Positions 16,218-25,024 of a stretch of DNA of 41,903 nucleotides are shown piece after piece. Each line of letters opens with the position of its first letter. Position 1 is the stretch's first letter. The stretch comes from Catellatospora paridis. GTDB taxonomy: Bacteria; Actinomycetota; Actinomycetes; Mycobacteriales; Micromonosporaceae. The notes under the pieces are model-generated. The model was given only the letters and a program-made list of their open reading frames with translations. It was not told the origin of the DNA and ran no database searches. The translations under genes were made by a program, and so were the position numbers. The DNA is taken from contig NZ_ML769321.1 in the NCBI RefSeq assembly GCF_009720365.1, forward strand, positions 134,770 to 176,672, given 5' to 3'.

Positions 16218-16739
16218 TCACCTGTCGAAGGTGATCCAGTAGCGGCGGACCCGGACCTGTCCGGTGTCGAGGATGCCCTGGAACACGCCGCCCTGGCTCT
16301 CGATGGTGCGGGCCGAGGCGACGTTGTCCTCCAGGCAGGGGATGAGCACCCGCTTCAGGCCGAGGACAGTGCGGGCTTCACCGAGCATCTCGCCCAGGGC
16401 CCAGCTCGCCAGGCCGCGGCGGCGGGCCGACGGGCGTACGCCGTAGCCGATCTGGCCGAGGTTGTCGTCCTGCCGGTGCCGCAGGGCAATGCCGCCGAGC
16501 ACCTGGCCGTCCTCGACGATCCACCGGCAGGAGGCGTGCCGCTCGTCGGGGCAGGGGTCTCCGGCACCGTGGTCGAGCCGGTTGCGGCGGCCCACCCAGT
16601 CGGCGAAGCCGTCGGGGGAGTCCAGGTCGTCTTCGGGGCCGATGCCGAAGCCGTCCTCGTGCAGACCGGGCCCCCAGTCGTCACGGCAGTCTTGGAAGGC
16701 GGCATACAGCCTGGTGGTGGGCGCTATCAGAGTTGGCAT
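16218..16739 (-). CDS. GNAT family N-acetyltransferase
   Basis: A 173-residue acetyltransferase of the GNAT fold. The acetyl-CoA-binding core is VLGGIALRHRQDDNLGQIGYGVRPSARRRGLASWALGEML, where RRRGLA is the pyrophosphate loop. NVASARTIESQGGVFQG follows, and a terminal strand RVRRYWITF closes the fold. The substrate is unknown; ribosomal-protein or small-amine acetylation are both common in the family. The ATG at 16739 gives the usual N-terminus (MPTLIAPTTRLYAAF), though the frame continues to 16790. Confidence 0.85.
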   Translation of the reverse strand: MPTLIAPTTRLYAAFQDCRDDWGPGLHEDGFGIGPEDDLDSPDGFADWVGRRNRLDHGAGDPCPDERHASCRWIVEDGQVLGGIALRHRQDDNLGQIGYGVRPSARRRGLASWALGEMLGEARTVLGLKRVLIPCLEDNVASARTIESQGGVFQGILDTGQVRVRRYWITFDR

Positions 16740-16970
16740 GCGGGCCACCGTAGCCACGGTCCGGACCTCCGGCGACCCCGTCGTCTCCACTGTGGATCAC
16801 GTCCACGGGTCGTCTCCGGGCTCGGTTGGTCTGTTCTGTTTGGGGGACTACGAGCGCCCGTTGGAGAAGGGTCCTCGACGGCCTCAGGGCGGCCGGGTGG
16901 CGGCATGCGGGACGGCGCACCCCGGCGTGCTGAAGTGCCTCCTCACCTGCCTTCGTGACCTGCGTCACAA

Positions 16971-17008
16971 AGTAGTCGCGGCACCCCGCGGGGGGTGCCG
17001 CGACTACT
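16971..17008. terminator. Strong 17-bp stem-loop, probable terminator
   Basis: Arms 16971-16987 and 16992-17008 are perfectly complementary with a 4-base loop. It lies in the 329-base gap between the GNAT gene start and the DUF11-type gene end; the rest of that gap holds nothing recognisable. Confidence 0.65.
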
Positions 17009-17030
17009 GCCTTCAGCTCGTGTTTCCCAT

Positions 17031-17061
17031 GCTCTCCGCCGGGGGACCACCGGCGGAGAGC
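17031..17061 (-). terminator. Terminator after the DUF11-type gene
   Basis: An 11-bp stem (17031-17041 with 17051-17061) with a 9-base loop, 8 bases beyond the minus-strand stop codon. With the stem at 16971-17008 it forms a tandem terminator. Confidence 0.6.
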
Positions 17062-17068
17062 TGCCCGG

Positions 17069-19549
17069 TCACCGGGCGCGCAGTTCCGCGGCCCGGTCCG
17101 GAGAGCCGAGGATGCACAGCAGCGAGCAGGCCGTCGCCGACGACGTGCCCGACGTGCTCGGCGGGGTGCCCGGCGGCGCACCGGCCGCGCTGTAGTTGAC
17201 GCCGGCCGTGTTGGTCAGCGGCAGCAGCAGTAGGAACGTCGAGCAGTGGATCTGCTTGCTCGCCCCCGCGGCCACGGTGAACGTGCCCGCCGCGGTGACG
17301 CAGCCCGGCGCGACCGAGTCGTTCACGGTCACCCCGACCGCGTCGACCGGGCCGGAGTTGGTCACCGTGATCCGCCAGTACGCCGTGCCGAGGATCCCGA
17401 GCAGCCCGGCCGGGCTGGTCTTGCCCCAGGGTCCGACGCCGCCCGGCCCGCACCGCGAGGCCCGGCTGTCCTTGCAGATCTCCTTGTTGACCGAGATGTT
17501 CGGCTGGCAGGCCTGGCCCGGGTTGATGGGCTGCTGGACGGTGTTGGAGGTGAGCGCGCCCCCGGCGTCGGTGCCGGTGGCGGTGTTGGACACGGAGTAC
17601 ACGCCGCAGTCGCTGCTCAGCTTGGTCTGGAAGCAGATCTGCGGCGGGTCGCCGTCGAAGCCCGCGACCAGGTGCGGCTGGTTGCCGCCGCCGAAGTCGT
17701 CGACGTTGAGCAGCCGCAGGCTGGCCTCGATGACCAGGGCCGGATGCGTGCTCGGCGAGATGCCGGACAGGTCGACGCTGCCGTCAGGCGCGAACGGCAG
17801 GGTCGCGATCACCGTGTTGTCCGGCTTGCTGATGGTCGCGGCGGAGTTGGCCAGGTCGATGTTGGTGATGTCGATGTCGACCAGGCGCGCGTCCTGGTAG
17901 CCGGTGATGTGCCCGGACGCGCCGTCGCAGTAGAAGTCGGGCGTGGTCAGGGTGAGCGACGCCCCGGCGCGGAAGCAGGGCGACGCGCCGGTGATCGGGT
18001 CCATGGAGAACAGCAGACCCGCGTCGCCGAGCCCGAGCAGGCACTCGCCGGCTTGGTCGTAGTCGTAGCCGTAGTCACGGGTGTTGCCGCTGCCGCCGAC
18101 ACCCGGGTGGGTCTTCGGGAAGGCCATGCCGACGCAGGCCGCGTCGGTGTTCCAGTCCCAGCAGCCGGTCGCGCCGAGGATCGGCCCGCCCCAGAACGGA
18201 AAGTAGCTGCGCAGGTGTCCGTCGGGGCCGGTGATCACCTTCGGGTTGAAGGTCAGCACGCCGTTGGGCATCGCCGGGAACGCGGGCGGGGTCAGGGTGG
18301 CGCCCGCGATCGTGTAGCAGTGCAGCTGGTAGACGCCGCCCGCCGGGGGCACGCAGACGCCCTCCTCGTCACCGCTGGTGGTGTACGTGGTGAACACCCC
18401 GTAGGTGATCAGGCCCGCCGGACCGGCTGCCTTCGGGGCGGCCCAGCCGGTACAGGCGCTGTTGGTGGCCGGGTCGAAGCAGGCGAGCTTCGCGCCACTG
18501 GTCGGCGATGAGGAGATGAAGATCTTTCCGCCGGCCAGCGTGGTGGAGCCGAAGTACTGCGTGGCGGTGTTGGGGGAGGTGTCGCTGTGCGGCGCGACGA
18601 TCCCGGTGTACGGCTGCCCGGCGCACGGCGTCCGGGTGGACATCGTCAGGCAGAGCACCGATCCGTTGGTGGACGCGGCGTACAGGTTGCCGTTGGTGTA
18701 GGCCAGTCCGGCGATGTTGTTGCTGGCCGACGGGGAGCCGCCGGTCGGGGTGAGCGGGAAGAAGCCGCAGTTGGCGCGGGCGTCCAGGTCGAGGCAGGCG
18801 ACGCCGAGCGCGGCGGCGGTGTGGGCGGGGAAGTAGACGACGCCCGGCCGCTGCGGGTCGAAGGCGAACTGCGGGGCCATCGGGCTGCCCAGGTCGCCCG
18901 TGTTGCCGGTGCCGAGTGGACCGGGGGTGCTGTTCAACGGCCGCGGCCAGGGCCCGCCCGCGCAGGGCTGGGCGGTCAGCAGGTTGATGCAGACGACCTT
19001 CGGTGCGGCTGTCACGAGGTGGTGGTAGACGTTCCACGACTCGACCGCGCCGTTGGCCGACCGGTAGAGCACCGGCGTGAAGCCGTCGCCGCCGGTCGCG
19101 GTGGTGGTGGGCTGCACCGGGGGCAGCAGCAGCCGGGTCAGGCTGGTGCCGCCGGGCTGCAGGTCGGGGTTGGTGGCGCGGACCGCGACCGTGCCGGAGC
19201 CCGGCTCGGTGGTCGAGAACGTCGTTCCGTCGGTTGACCAGGACTTCACCCAGTCCGGCGGCACCCGCAGCGATCCGGGGACCAGCGCCTGGCCCGAGCC
19301 GATCGGGTCGGTGACGGTCACCGAGCCGCCCGCGCCGGGGTCGTCGTAGGACATGACCCAGTTGACGACGTCGCCGTGGTCGGCCGGGTTCGAGCCGGGA
19401 TCGGTGACGTTCTGCACCGATTTGGCCAATGTGCCCGGTGCAAGCGGCGGCGGATCGGCCGAAGCCATCACCGCGGGCGGCGCAAAGGTCAAGGCTAGGG
19501 CAGCGGCCAGGAGCAGGATGGGCCGGGTACCGACTTGTGATCGTCGCAC
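17069..19549 (-). CDS. Large secreted protein with DUF11-type repeats
   Basis: An 826-residue exported protein with signal peptide MRRSQVGTRPILLLAAALALTFAPPAVMASA. Residues 35-150 form a DUF11-like beta-sandwich (AKSVQNVTDPGSNPADHGDVVNWVMSYDDPGAGGSVTVTDPI). The middle, about 160-560, is Cys-rich and repetitive, with units of the type CLDLDARANCGFFPLTP and CFDPATNSACTGW, like a propeller of labelled readouts. A second DUF11-like domain lies near 720-800 (YWRITVTNSGPVDAVGVTVNDSVAPGC). No sortase motif is present. A GTG start at 19549 follows AGAGG. The role is probably extracellular structural or adhesive; no enzyme motif is seen. Confidence 0.78.
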   Translation of the reverse strand: MRRSQVGTRPILLLAAALALTFAPPAVMASADPPPLAPGTLAKSVQNVTDPGSNPADHGDVVNWVMSYDDPGAGGSVTVTDPIGSGQALVPGSLRVPPDWVKSWSTDGTTFSTTEPGSGTVAVRATNPDLQPGGTSLTRLLLPPVQPTTTATGGDGFTPVLYRSANGAVESWNVYHHLVTAAPKVVCINLLTAQPCAGGPWPRPLNSTPGPLGTGNTGDLGSPMAPQFAFDPQRPGVVYFPAHTAAALGVACLDLDARANCGFFPLTPTGGSPSASNNIAGLAYTNGNLYAASTNGSVLCLTMSTRTPCAGQPYTGIVAPHSDTSPNTATQYFGSTTLAGGKIFISSSPTSGAKLACFDPATNSACTGWAAPKAAGPAGLITYGVFTTYTTSGDEEGVCVPPAGGVYQLHCYTIAGATLTPPAFPAMPNGVLTFNPKVITGPDGHLRSYFPFWGGPILGATGCWDWNTDAACVGMAFPKTHPGVGGSGNTRDYGYDYDQAGECLLGLGDAGLLFSMDPITGASPCFRAGASLTLTTPDFYCDGASGHITGYQDARLVDIDITNIDLANSAATISKPDNTVIATLPFAPDGSVDLSGISPSTHPALVIEASLRLLNVDDFGGGNQPHLVAGFDGDPPQICFQTKLSSDCGVYSVSNTATGTDAGGALTSNTVQQPINPGQACQPNISVNKEICKDSRASRCGPGGVGPWGKTSPAGLLGILGTAYWRITVTNSGPVDAVGVTVNDSVAPGCVTAAGTFTVAAGASKQIHCSTFLLLLPLTNTAGVNYSAAGAPPGTPPSTSGTSSATACSLLCILGSPDRAAELRAR

Positions 19550-19775
19550 GGTGACGCCTCTCTCGACGGGAGCCGTGGCGTGCGTGCGGGCGGTGGCCCG
19601 TCACGGTGCGCCAGGTAGTGGACGCCGACCGTAACCCGGTTAAATGTATGGATTGATGAATGAGATCATGAATGGGCACGCTCTTCACCGGTTCGGGTGT
19701 CGTGTCCGGCGTGGCGCCGTCCACCCGCTGGTGATCATCGGCGGGTACGCTGCGTCACGGAAACGAGGAGGCGTG

Positions 19776-20492
19776 ATGGTGACTCGGGTGGCGATGTGGT
19801 CGGGGCCGCGCAACGTGTCGACGGCGCTCATGCGCAGTTTCGGTGCGCGGGCGGACACGCTGGTCGTGGACGAGCCGCTGTACGCGCACTACCTCGACGT
19901 CACCGGCCTGGACCACCCGGGCCGCGCCGAGATCCTGGCCAGCCAGCCCCGGCGCTGGCAGGACGTGGCCGCCGCGCTGACCGGCCCGCTGCCGGCCGGC
20001 GTCGAGGTGTACTACCAGAAGCACATGACCCATCACCTGCTGCCCGACATCGGCCGGGACTGGCTGGGCGAGCTGGCCAACGCGTACCTCATCCGCGACC
20101 CGGCGCACGTCGTCGCGTCGTACGCGAAGGTCCGCGGCGAGCCGACCCTGGCCGACCTGGGCTTCACCCAGCAGGCCGAGATCTTCGCGGCGTACGGCGG
20201 CCCCGTGGTCGACGCCGCGGACCTGCTCCGGGACCCGGCCGGGGTGCTGGCGAAGCTGTGCGCGGCGCTGGGCATCGGCTGGGACCCCGCGATGCTGAGC
20301 TGGCCGTCCGGCCCGCGCGACACCGACGGCGTATGGGCGCCCCACTGGTACGCCAATGTGGAGTCGTCGACCGGTTTCGCCGCCTACGACCCGTCCCCGG
20401 CCATGGTGCCCGACCGTCTGCGCCACCTGGTCGACGCGGCCCGGCCCTACTACGACGAGCTGCACGCGCACCGGCTGACCGCTGCGGCGTGA
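19776..20492 (+). CDS. Sulfotransferase-like P-loop protein
   Basis: A 238-residue protein. The N-terminal WSGPRNVSTALMRSFGARADTLVVDEPLYAHYL corresponds to the PAPS 5'-phosphosulfate-binding loop of sulfotransferase-fold proteins. YLIRDPAHVVASYAKVRGE matches the 3'-phosphate-binding RDP..V..S motif. This subgroup is known to be fused or linked to branched-chain aminotransferase-like proteins, and such a gene lies convergent next door. The substrate is unknown. GAGGAG precedes the ATG at 19776. Confidence 0.72.
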   Translation: MVTRVAMWSGPRNVSTALMRSFGARADTLVVDEPLYAHYLDVTGLDHPGRAEILASQPRRWQDVAAALTGPLPAGVEVYYQKHMTHHLLPDIGRDWLGELANAYLIRDPAHVVASYAKVRGEPTLADLGFTQQAEIFAAYGGPVVDAADLLRDPAGVLAKLCAALGIGWDPAMLSWPSGPRDTDGVWAPHWYANVESSTGFAAYDPSPAMVPDRLRHLVDAARPYYDELHAHRLTAAA

Positions 20493-20569
20493 GGACCGGC
20501 CGGTCCGCGACAGGGCCGACCGCCAGGTGCCCGGCCGGACCAGGACCGGGCAGCCCGGTGTGGTGCGGC

Positions 20570-21469
20570 TCAGACGACCGGTGTACCCGACGTGCGCGCG
20601 TGCGCGAGGTAGATGTCGGCAAGCCGCTTGGTGGCCGGGCCGATCGCGCCGCCGCCGATGGTGCGCCCGTCGATCTGCACCACACCCGCGATCTCGCCCA
20701 TGGTGCCGGTGCAGAACACCTCGTCGGCGGAGTACATCTCGGCCAGCGAGATGTCCCGCACCTCGACGTCGATGCCCGCGTCGGCGGCCAGGGCCAGCAC
20801 GGTCTCCCGGGTGACGCCCTCGGGGCAGGCGACGGTCCGCGGGGTGGCCAGCTGCCCGCGCACCACCGCGAACAGGTGCGTGGCGTTGGTCTCGGCGACG
20901 AAGCCGCGCCCGTCGAGCATCAGCGCGTCGTCGGCCCCGGCGAGGGTGGCCTCCATCTTCGCCAGGATGGAGTTGATCAGGTTGTTGTGGTGGATCTTCG
21001 GGTCGAGCACGTCCGGGCCGGGCCGCCGCACGCTGGAGGTGGCCAGCTTCAGGCCGCCGGTGTCGTACACCGGGGACTTGTGCTCGGCGAGCACGATCAG
21101 CGTGCACCCGGACTGGTTGAGCCGCGGGTCCATGCCGCTGGTGACCTTCACCCCGCGGGTCAGCGTGAGCCGTACGTGCACGCCGTCGGTCATCTCGTTG
21201 GCCCGCAGGGTCGCGGTCAGCGCGGCGGTGATCTCCTCGTCGGAGGGGACGGCGGTGAAGCCGAGCGCGGCGGCCGAACGGCGCAGCCGCGCCAGGTGCG
21301 CGTCGAGGGCGAAGATCCGGCCCTGGTAGAGCCGCAGGCCCTCCCACACCGCGTCGCCGCCCTGCACGACGGAGTCGAACGGGGAGATCCCCGGCTCGTC
21401 GCGGTGGCGCAGCACGCCGTTGACCCAGTACTTCAGGTCGGCGTTGCGCTGGTCGTAGCGCTGAAGCAT
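20570..21469 (-). CDS. PLP-dependent class IV aminotransferase (branched-chain type)
   Basis: A 299-residue fold-type IV transaminase. WVNGVLRHRDEPGISPFDSVVQGGDAVWEGLRLYQGRIFALDAHLARL is the standard N-terminal part. Lys158 in LDPKIHHNNL is the likely PLP lysine, and VAETNATHLFAVVRGQLATP holds Glu193 that contacts the pyridine nitrogen. TGTMGEIAGVVQIDGR is the C-terminal phosphate region. It could be an IlvE-like enzyme or a D-amino-acid transaminase. The ATG at 21469 follows GAGGGG; the frame remains open upstream without family similarity. Confidence 0.83.
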   Translation of the reverse strand: MLQRYDQRNADLKYWVNGVLRHRDEPGISPFDSVVQGGDAVWEGLRLYQGRIFALDAHLARLRRSAAALGFTAVPSDEEITAALTATLRANEMTDGVHVRLTLTRGVKVTSGMDPRLNQSGCTLIVLAEHKSPVYDTGGLKLATSSVRRPGPDVLDPKIHHNNLINSILAKMEATLAGADDALMLDGRGFVAETNATHLFAVVRGQLATPRTVACPEGVTRETVLALAADAGIDVEVRDISLAEMYSADEVFCTGTMGEIAGVVQIDGRTIGGGAIGPATKRLADIYLAHARTSGTPVV

Positions 21470-21540
21470 GGCGATCCCCTCACGGTGCGGACGTCTTAGG
21501 AGATCATGGGCAGCCGGTGGCCCGAAGCCCGGGGCGGAGG

Positions 21541-22032
21541 TCAGCCGGTGCCGCCGCGGAACCGGAACACGGGGTCGGACCAGCCGGTGTCGGGCGTCGT
21601 CCGGTCCAGCGCCTCGCTGAGCACGCGCTCCTCGAAGTTGAAGTGCGAGTCCATGATCGCTGTGAGGCCGTCGAGCTCGCGGCCGATCGCCTCCAGGTCC
21701 GCGCCGGGCGACTCGGCGGCCTGCGCGGCGAGCCTGCCGACGCGGGACAGGATCGACGTGATCCACCCGTGGTCCTCGACGAGCTTGGCGACCGTCGGGG
21801 CGAGATCGGGTCGGGCACGCAGCACGTCGGCGAACATGCCGTCGTCCTCACCGCGGTGATGCTCGGTCAGCGCCGTGCAGAAGGCCAGGCAGTGGTGGAC
21901 GAGGACGTCGTCGGGCAGGGTGCGGTTTCCGATGCCCGCCCTGATCTCGCGGACCCGGCGGCGTAGTTCCTGATGCGCCCGCGCGAGCTGCAGGCTGAAG
22001 GCGACGGTGCGGTCGCCGTGGGGGGAGGCCAT
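21541..22032 (-). CDS. Hemerythrin-domain (HHE) protein
   Basis: A helical protein with the hemerythrin HHE pattern. His and acidic ligands appear in LARAHQELRRRV, HHCLAFCTALTEHHRGEDDGMF, VEDHGWITSIL and MDSHFNFEERVL, matching the di-iron ligand order. Such proteins handle O2, NO or iron, or act as cytosolic stress sensors. The start is uncertain. The ATG at 22032 begins MASPHGDRTVAFSLQ just before the domain; an in-frame ATG at 22065 would add 11 residues, and neither has a good ribosome-binding site. It is transcribed toward the aminotransferase gene. Confidence 0.75.
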   Translation of the reverse strand: MASPHGDRTVAFSLQLARAHQELRRRVREIRAGIGNRTLPDDVLVHHCLAFCTALTEHHRGEDDGMFADVLRARPDLAPTVAKLVEDHGWITSILSRVGRLAAQAAESPGADLEAIGRELDGLTAIMDSHFNFEERVLSEALDRTTPDTGWSDPVFRFRGGTG

Positions 22033-22264
22033 GAACAGGCGGACCCTTCGATGCCACACCTCCATGCCTGGCGCAGTCCGCCACCGGCACGCGATGCTCC
22101 GACCATCCGATCATGGCCGGGGGAGACCCCGCAAGCGGCCGGACTGTGACGAACGCCAACTGCGTACTATCGACAAGAAGACAAAGGTCGATATTCGATT
22201 GTCGGCCCGCGACGGCTGCTCGTAGCGTTCTGGCTACCCACAGCAACGTCCAGGAGAGTTCTCG

Positions 22265-22936
22265 ATGTCCCAGCTCGCAGCCCCTCAGCTCGTCGTCAAC
22301 AGCCGGATGCTCTACTTCGGCTGGGTGCCCGCCGACCCCGACGCGGTCGCGGCACTGGTCCCGGCGGGCCTGAAGCCCATGGCCAACCGCCAGGTCTTCA
22401 TGAACCAGTACGTCGTCGACGCCCCGGAACAGACCTCCGGCTTCGGCGCGTACTCGCTGACCTACATCGGCCCCGACCTGGAGGACGCGTACGCGCCCGA
22501 CGGTGTCACCCCCGGCCGCTGGTGGACCCACTACTTCAACTCCAGCGCAGTGGTGCGCGAATACGCCTCTGCCCGGGGCGTGCCCGCCACCGTGGGCACC
22601 ACCACCATCGAGATCCACGGCAAGAAGCTGATCGCGACCACGACCTCCGACGGCGTGCCGGTCATCCGGACCACCGTGCGGGTCGGGCACAAGCTCGGCG
22701 AGACCGCCCGTGGCCAGCTGCGCTACCTCACCGAGGTCGGCGGCAGGTTCGTCGCGGGCAACTACCCGTTCATCTCCGAGCCGGTCGCCGACTTCGAGGT
22801 CGAGAAGCTGGAATTCCTCGACCCGACCCATTCCGTGTACGCGCTGCGCCCGGCCGACCCGCTTGAGATCACCTGGGGTTTCTACGCCCCGCGGGCCTCC
22901 TTCGCCTACCCGGGCGGCGAGACCGTATTGGACTGA
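22265..22936 (+). CDS. Acetoacetate decarboxylase-like protein
   Basis: A 223-residue soluble protein. An N-terminal LYFGWVPADPDAVAALVPAGLKPM resembles the entry of the ADC fold. HYFNSSAVVREYASARGVPATVGTTTIEIHGKKLIATTTSDG carries an acidic residue and a conserved lysine pair that could include the Schiff-base lysine. NYPFISEPVADFEVEKLEFLD follows in the second half. Members decarboxylate beta-keto acids or act as lyases on related compounds; the actual reaction is unknown. AGGAGAG precedes the ATG. It is divergent from the hemerythrin gene across a 232-base gap holding no clear motif. Confidence 0.55.
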   Translation: MSQLAAPQLVVNSRMLYFGWVPADPDAVAALVPAGLKPMANRQVFMNQYVVDAPEQTSGFGAYSLTYIGPDLEDAYAPDGVTPGRWWTHYFNSSAVVREYASARGVPATVGTTTIEIHGKKLIATTTSDGVPVIRTTVRVGHKLGETARGQLRYLTEVGGRFVAGNYPFISEPVADFEVEKLEFLDPTHSVYALRPADPLEITWGFYAPRASFAYPGGETVLD

Positions 22937-23013
22937 GACACCGACGGTCCGACCGCCGCAGTCGTCCTCGCGAACGCAGCTGCGGAGCGGTGCGGTCCGG
23001 CTACGATGCGCGC

Positions 23014-23318
23014 ATGAGTGGGCCGGTGTTCATCAGTTTCAGCCGTGAACACGACGTGTCCTACGTCCGCCGCCTGGCCGCCGACCTCATCGCGTCCGGA
23101 CTGTCCATCGTGTACGACACCCAGCCGATGACCGACGGCTGGTGGTCCACCTACACCCGGTCACAGCTTGCCGGGTGTTCGGCGGGCAGCGGGGCGTTCC
23201 TGCCGCTGGGGTGCCGCAGCTGCGGGTGACGTTCCAAGTGGACCGGACGGGTGTGTTCCGCCTCACCGCGGTGGACGCCGCCGGCCGTGAGGTGAGTGTC
23301 CGCACCGTTCCCGGCTGA
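23014..23318 (+). pseudogene. Broken TIR-domain gene joined to an Hsp70-like C-terminal tail
   Basis: Residues 1-60 of the first frame are the start of a TIR domain: FISFSREHDVSYVRRLAADLIASGLSIVYDTQPMTDGWWSTYTRSQLAGC. It then runs out of frame at a stop at 23229. In the frame shifted by two bases the DNA from about 23190 reads GVPQLRVTFQVDRTGVFRLTAVDAAGREVSV, the beta-sandwich end of an Hsp70/DnaK-like substrate-binding domain, ending at 23318. About half the TIR domain and almost all of the Hsp70 are missing. An internal deletion is the simplest cause. A TACGAT -10 (23002-23007) 6 bases before the ATG suggests it was once a leaderless gene. Confidence 0.7.
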
Positions 23319-23361
23319 GCATCGCCGCTGTTCGGGGGTGGGGGTGACGGCGCGGATTCGC

Positions 23362-23367
23362 TAGTTT
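23362..23367 (+). promoter_or_regulatory. -10 element of a leaderless promoter
   Basis: TAGTTT ends 7 bases before the ATG at 23375, with no ribosome-binding site. It decides the start of the next gene (23375 rather than the ATG at 23369). Confidence 0.4.
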
Positions 23368-23374
23368 CATGAGC

Positions 23375-25018
23375 ATGGATGCGATGATCGTCGCTGCTGC
23401 ACCCGACGGTGTCTGGGGCGATGTGCCGAGCTGGGTCGCCGCGGTCGCCACCGTGCTCGCCCTGGCGTTCGCGGCGGTGGCCGCACAGGCCGCGCTGCGC
23501 ACGTACCGCATCGAGTCCGAGCGTGATCGGGTCAACGCGGAGTCCCGGCGTGCACAGGACGACTACCTGCGCCGCACCCAGGCGGCCCTGGTCTCGGCGT
23601 GGTGGGGCGAGTCGCCCGACCAGCCGGGTGTCTGGGGAGCCCATCTGCGCAACGCCTCCGGCGCTCCGGTCTATCAGGTCTACTGCACGGTGGTCGATGC
23701 CGACGACGATGCCGAAGAACGGCGTATCCACCATCCGGTCGTCCCACCCGGCACCGTCGCCCAATTCTCGGGCCTGGTCAGGCCCGCCGAGGTGCCCGCC
23801 CTCGAGCCGGTCCGCCGGGTCAAGGTCAGCTTCACCGACTCCGCCGGCATCCGCTGGTTGCGCGACCAGTACGGACGGCTGATCGAACTGCAACCCACGC
23901 TGCGGGTGAAGGCCGACCGGGCACGCACGGCGGTGCTGACCCAGTTCGAGGCCAAGTTTCGCGCCACCTACGGGGTGACGGTGGCGTTCGAGGTGGATGC
24001 GGAGGGCCACCCGCAGGACGCGTTCATGGCCGACGTGCGCGGGTCCGCCGTCGCCGATGCGTTGGTCTGCCCGCACGACTGGATCGGCGTGCTGGCCCGG
24101 GACCGGGTGATCGAACCCGTCGTGCTGTCGACCGAGCAGCGCTCGGCATTCGCGCCCTGGACGCTGGACAGCCTGGTCCACGAGGGACGGCTGTACGGCG
24201 TCCCCACGACGATGGACACCACGGCGCTGCTGCGCAACACCGAGCTGGCCCCGCACGCTCCGGCCACATTCGAGGAGCTCGTCGCGATGGGGGAGGAACT
24301 GCTCCGGCAGGGACGGGTCGGCGAGGTGTTCGCCACCCGCATCGGTGACCGCGGTGACCCGTTCCAGACCTGGCCGGTCTTCACCAGCGCGGGCGGATGG
24401 CTGTTCGGCCGTGATCCGGACGGCTCATGGAATCCCGGCGAAGTCGGGTTGGACAGCCCGGGATCCATCGCGGCCTTCGAGTGTTTCAGGATTCTCGGCG
24501 AACAGGGCATGCTGCGCCGCGGAGTGGACAGGCTGGCCGCCAGGCGGGCCTTCAGCGAGGGCCGCACCGCGTTCCTGCTCACCTCCTCGGACGGACTGCA
24601 GGAGGCGCAGGCGGCGAAGATCCGGGTGTCGGTGAGCGCCATGCCGCCGTTCGCACAGGGCCTGCCCGCTCGTACGTTCAGCCTCGTGCACGGTCTGACG
24701 ATCGCCCGCGAGGGCGCGAACAGCGCCATCGCCCACGACCTGTTTGCCGACTTCCTGACCCACGGCCATGTCATGACCGCCCTGTCGCAGGCTGTGCACT
24801 GCCCGGTGGCCCTGCTCGCCGGCAGTGGCGAGAGCGAGGCCGTGCAGCAGTACCGCCGACTGTGCGAGGTGGCGGACCCCATGCCGACCTTCGCTTTCAT
24901 GCGCCGAGTGTGGGACGTCCTCGGCGAGGCGCAGGCAGATGCCGTCGCGGGTGCGCGAGGCGAGGTCGTCGGACGCCGGGCCGCGGCGGCCGTGCGCGAC
25001 GCGGTCCGCAACGGCTGA
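23375..25018 (+). CDS. Membrane-anchored protein with a maltose-binding-protein-like domain, probably cytosolic
   Basis: A 547-residue protein with an unusual build. Residues about 19-42 form one transmembrane helix, preceded by an acidic stretch and followed by RTYRIESERDR. The positive-inside rule therefore puts the N-terminus outside and the rest inside. Residues about 73-173 are a beta-rich module (AHLRNASGAPVYQVYCTVV, VKVSFTDSAGIRWLRDQYGRLIEL). Residues about 183-543 match MalE-type solute-binding proteins through both lobes: HDWIGVLARDRVIEPV, YGVPTTMDTTALLRNTEL, FTSAGGWLFG and a terminal helix pair. There is no signal peptide or lipobox. It lies between a broken TIR gene and a SIR2-like gene, suggesting a sensor in a conflict system rather than import; this is inference. 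Confidence 0.78.
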   Translation: MDAMIVAAAPDGVWGDVPSWVAAVATVLALAFAAVAAQAALRTYRIESERDRVNAESRRAQDDYLRRTQAALVSAWWGESPDQPGVWGAHLRNASGAPVYQVYCTVVDADDDAEERRIHHPVVPPGTVAQFSGLVRPAEVPALEPVRRVKVSFTDSAGIRWLRDQYGRLIELQPTLRVKADRARTAVLTQFEAKFRATYGVTVAFEVDAEGHPQDAFMADVRGSAVADALVCPHDWIGVLARDRVIEPVVLSTEQRSAFAPWTLDSLVHEGRLYGVPTTMDTTALLRNTELAPHAPATFEELVAMGEELLRQGRVGEVFATRIGDRGDPFQTWPVFTSAGGWLFGRDPDGSWNPGEVGLDSPGSIAAFECFRILGEQGMLRRGVDRLAARRAFSEGRTAFLLTSSDGLQEAQAAKIRVSVSAMPPFAQGLPARTFSLVHGLTIAREGANSAIAHDLFADFLTHGHVMTALSQAVHCPVALLAGSGESEAVQQYRRLCEVADPMPTFAFMRRVWDVLGEAQADAVAGARGEVVGRRAAAAVRDAVRNG

Positions 25019-25024
25019 CGCAGG

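Noticed and set aside
20493..20569. Possible stem-loop of GGCCGG repeats between the sulfotransferase-like and aminotransferase genes
   Set aside because: Several weak alternative pairings and no single strong stem.
22033..22264. Search for operators between the hemerythrin and acetoacetate-decarboxylase-like genes
   Set aside because: No palindrome or convincing -35/-10 pair found.
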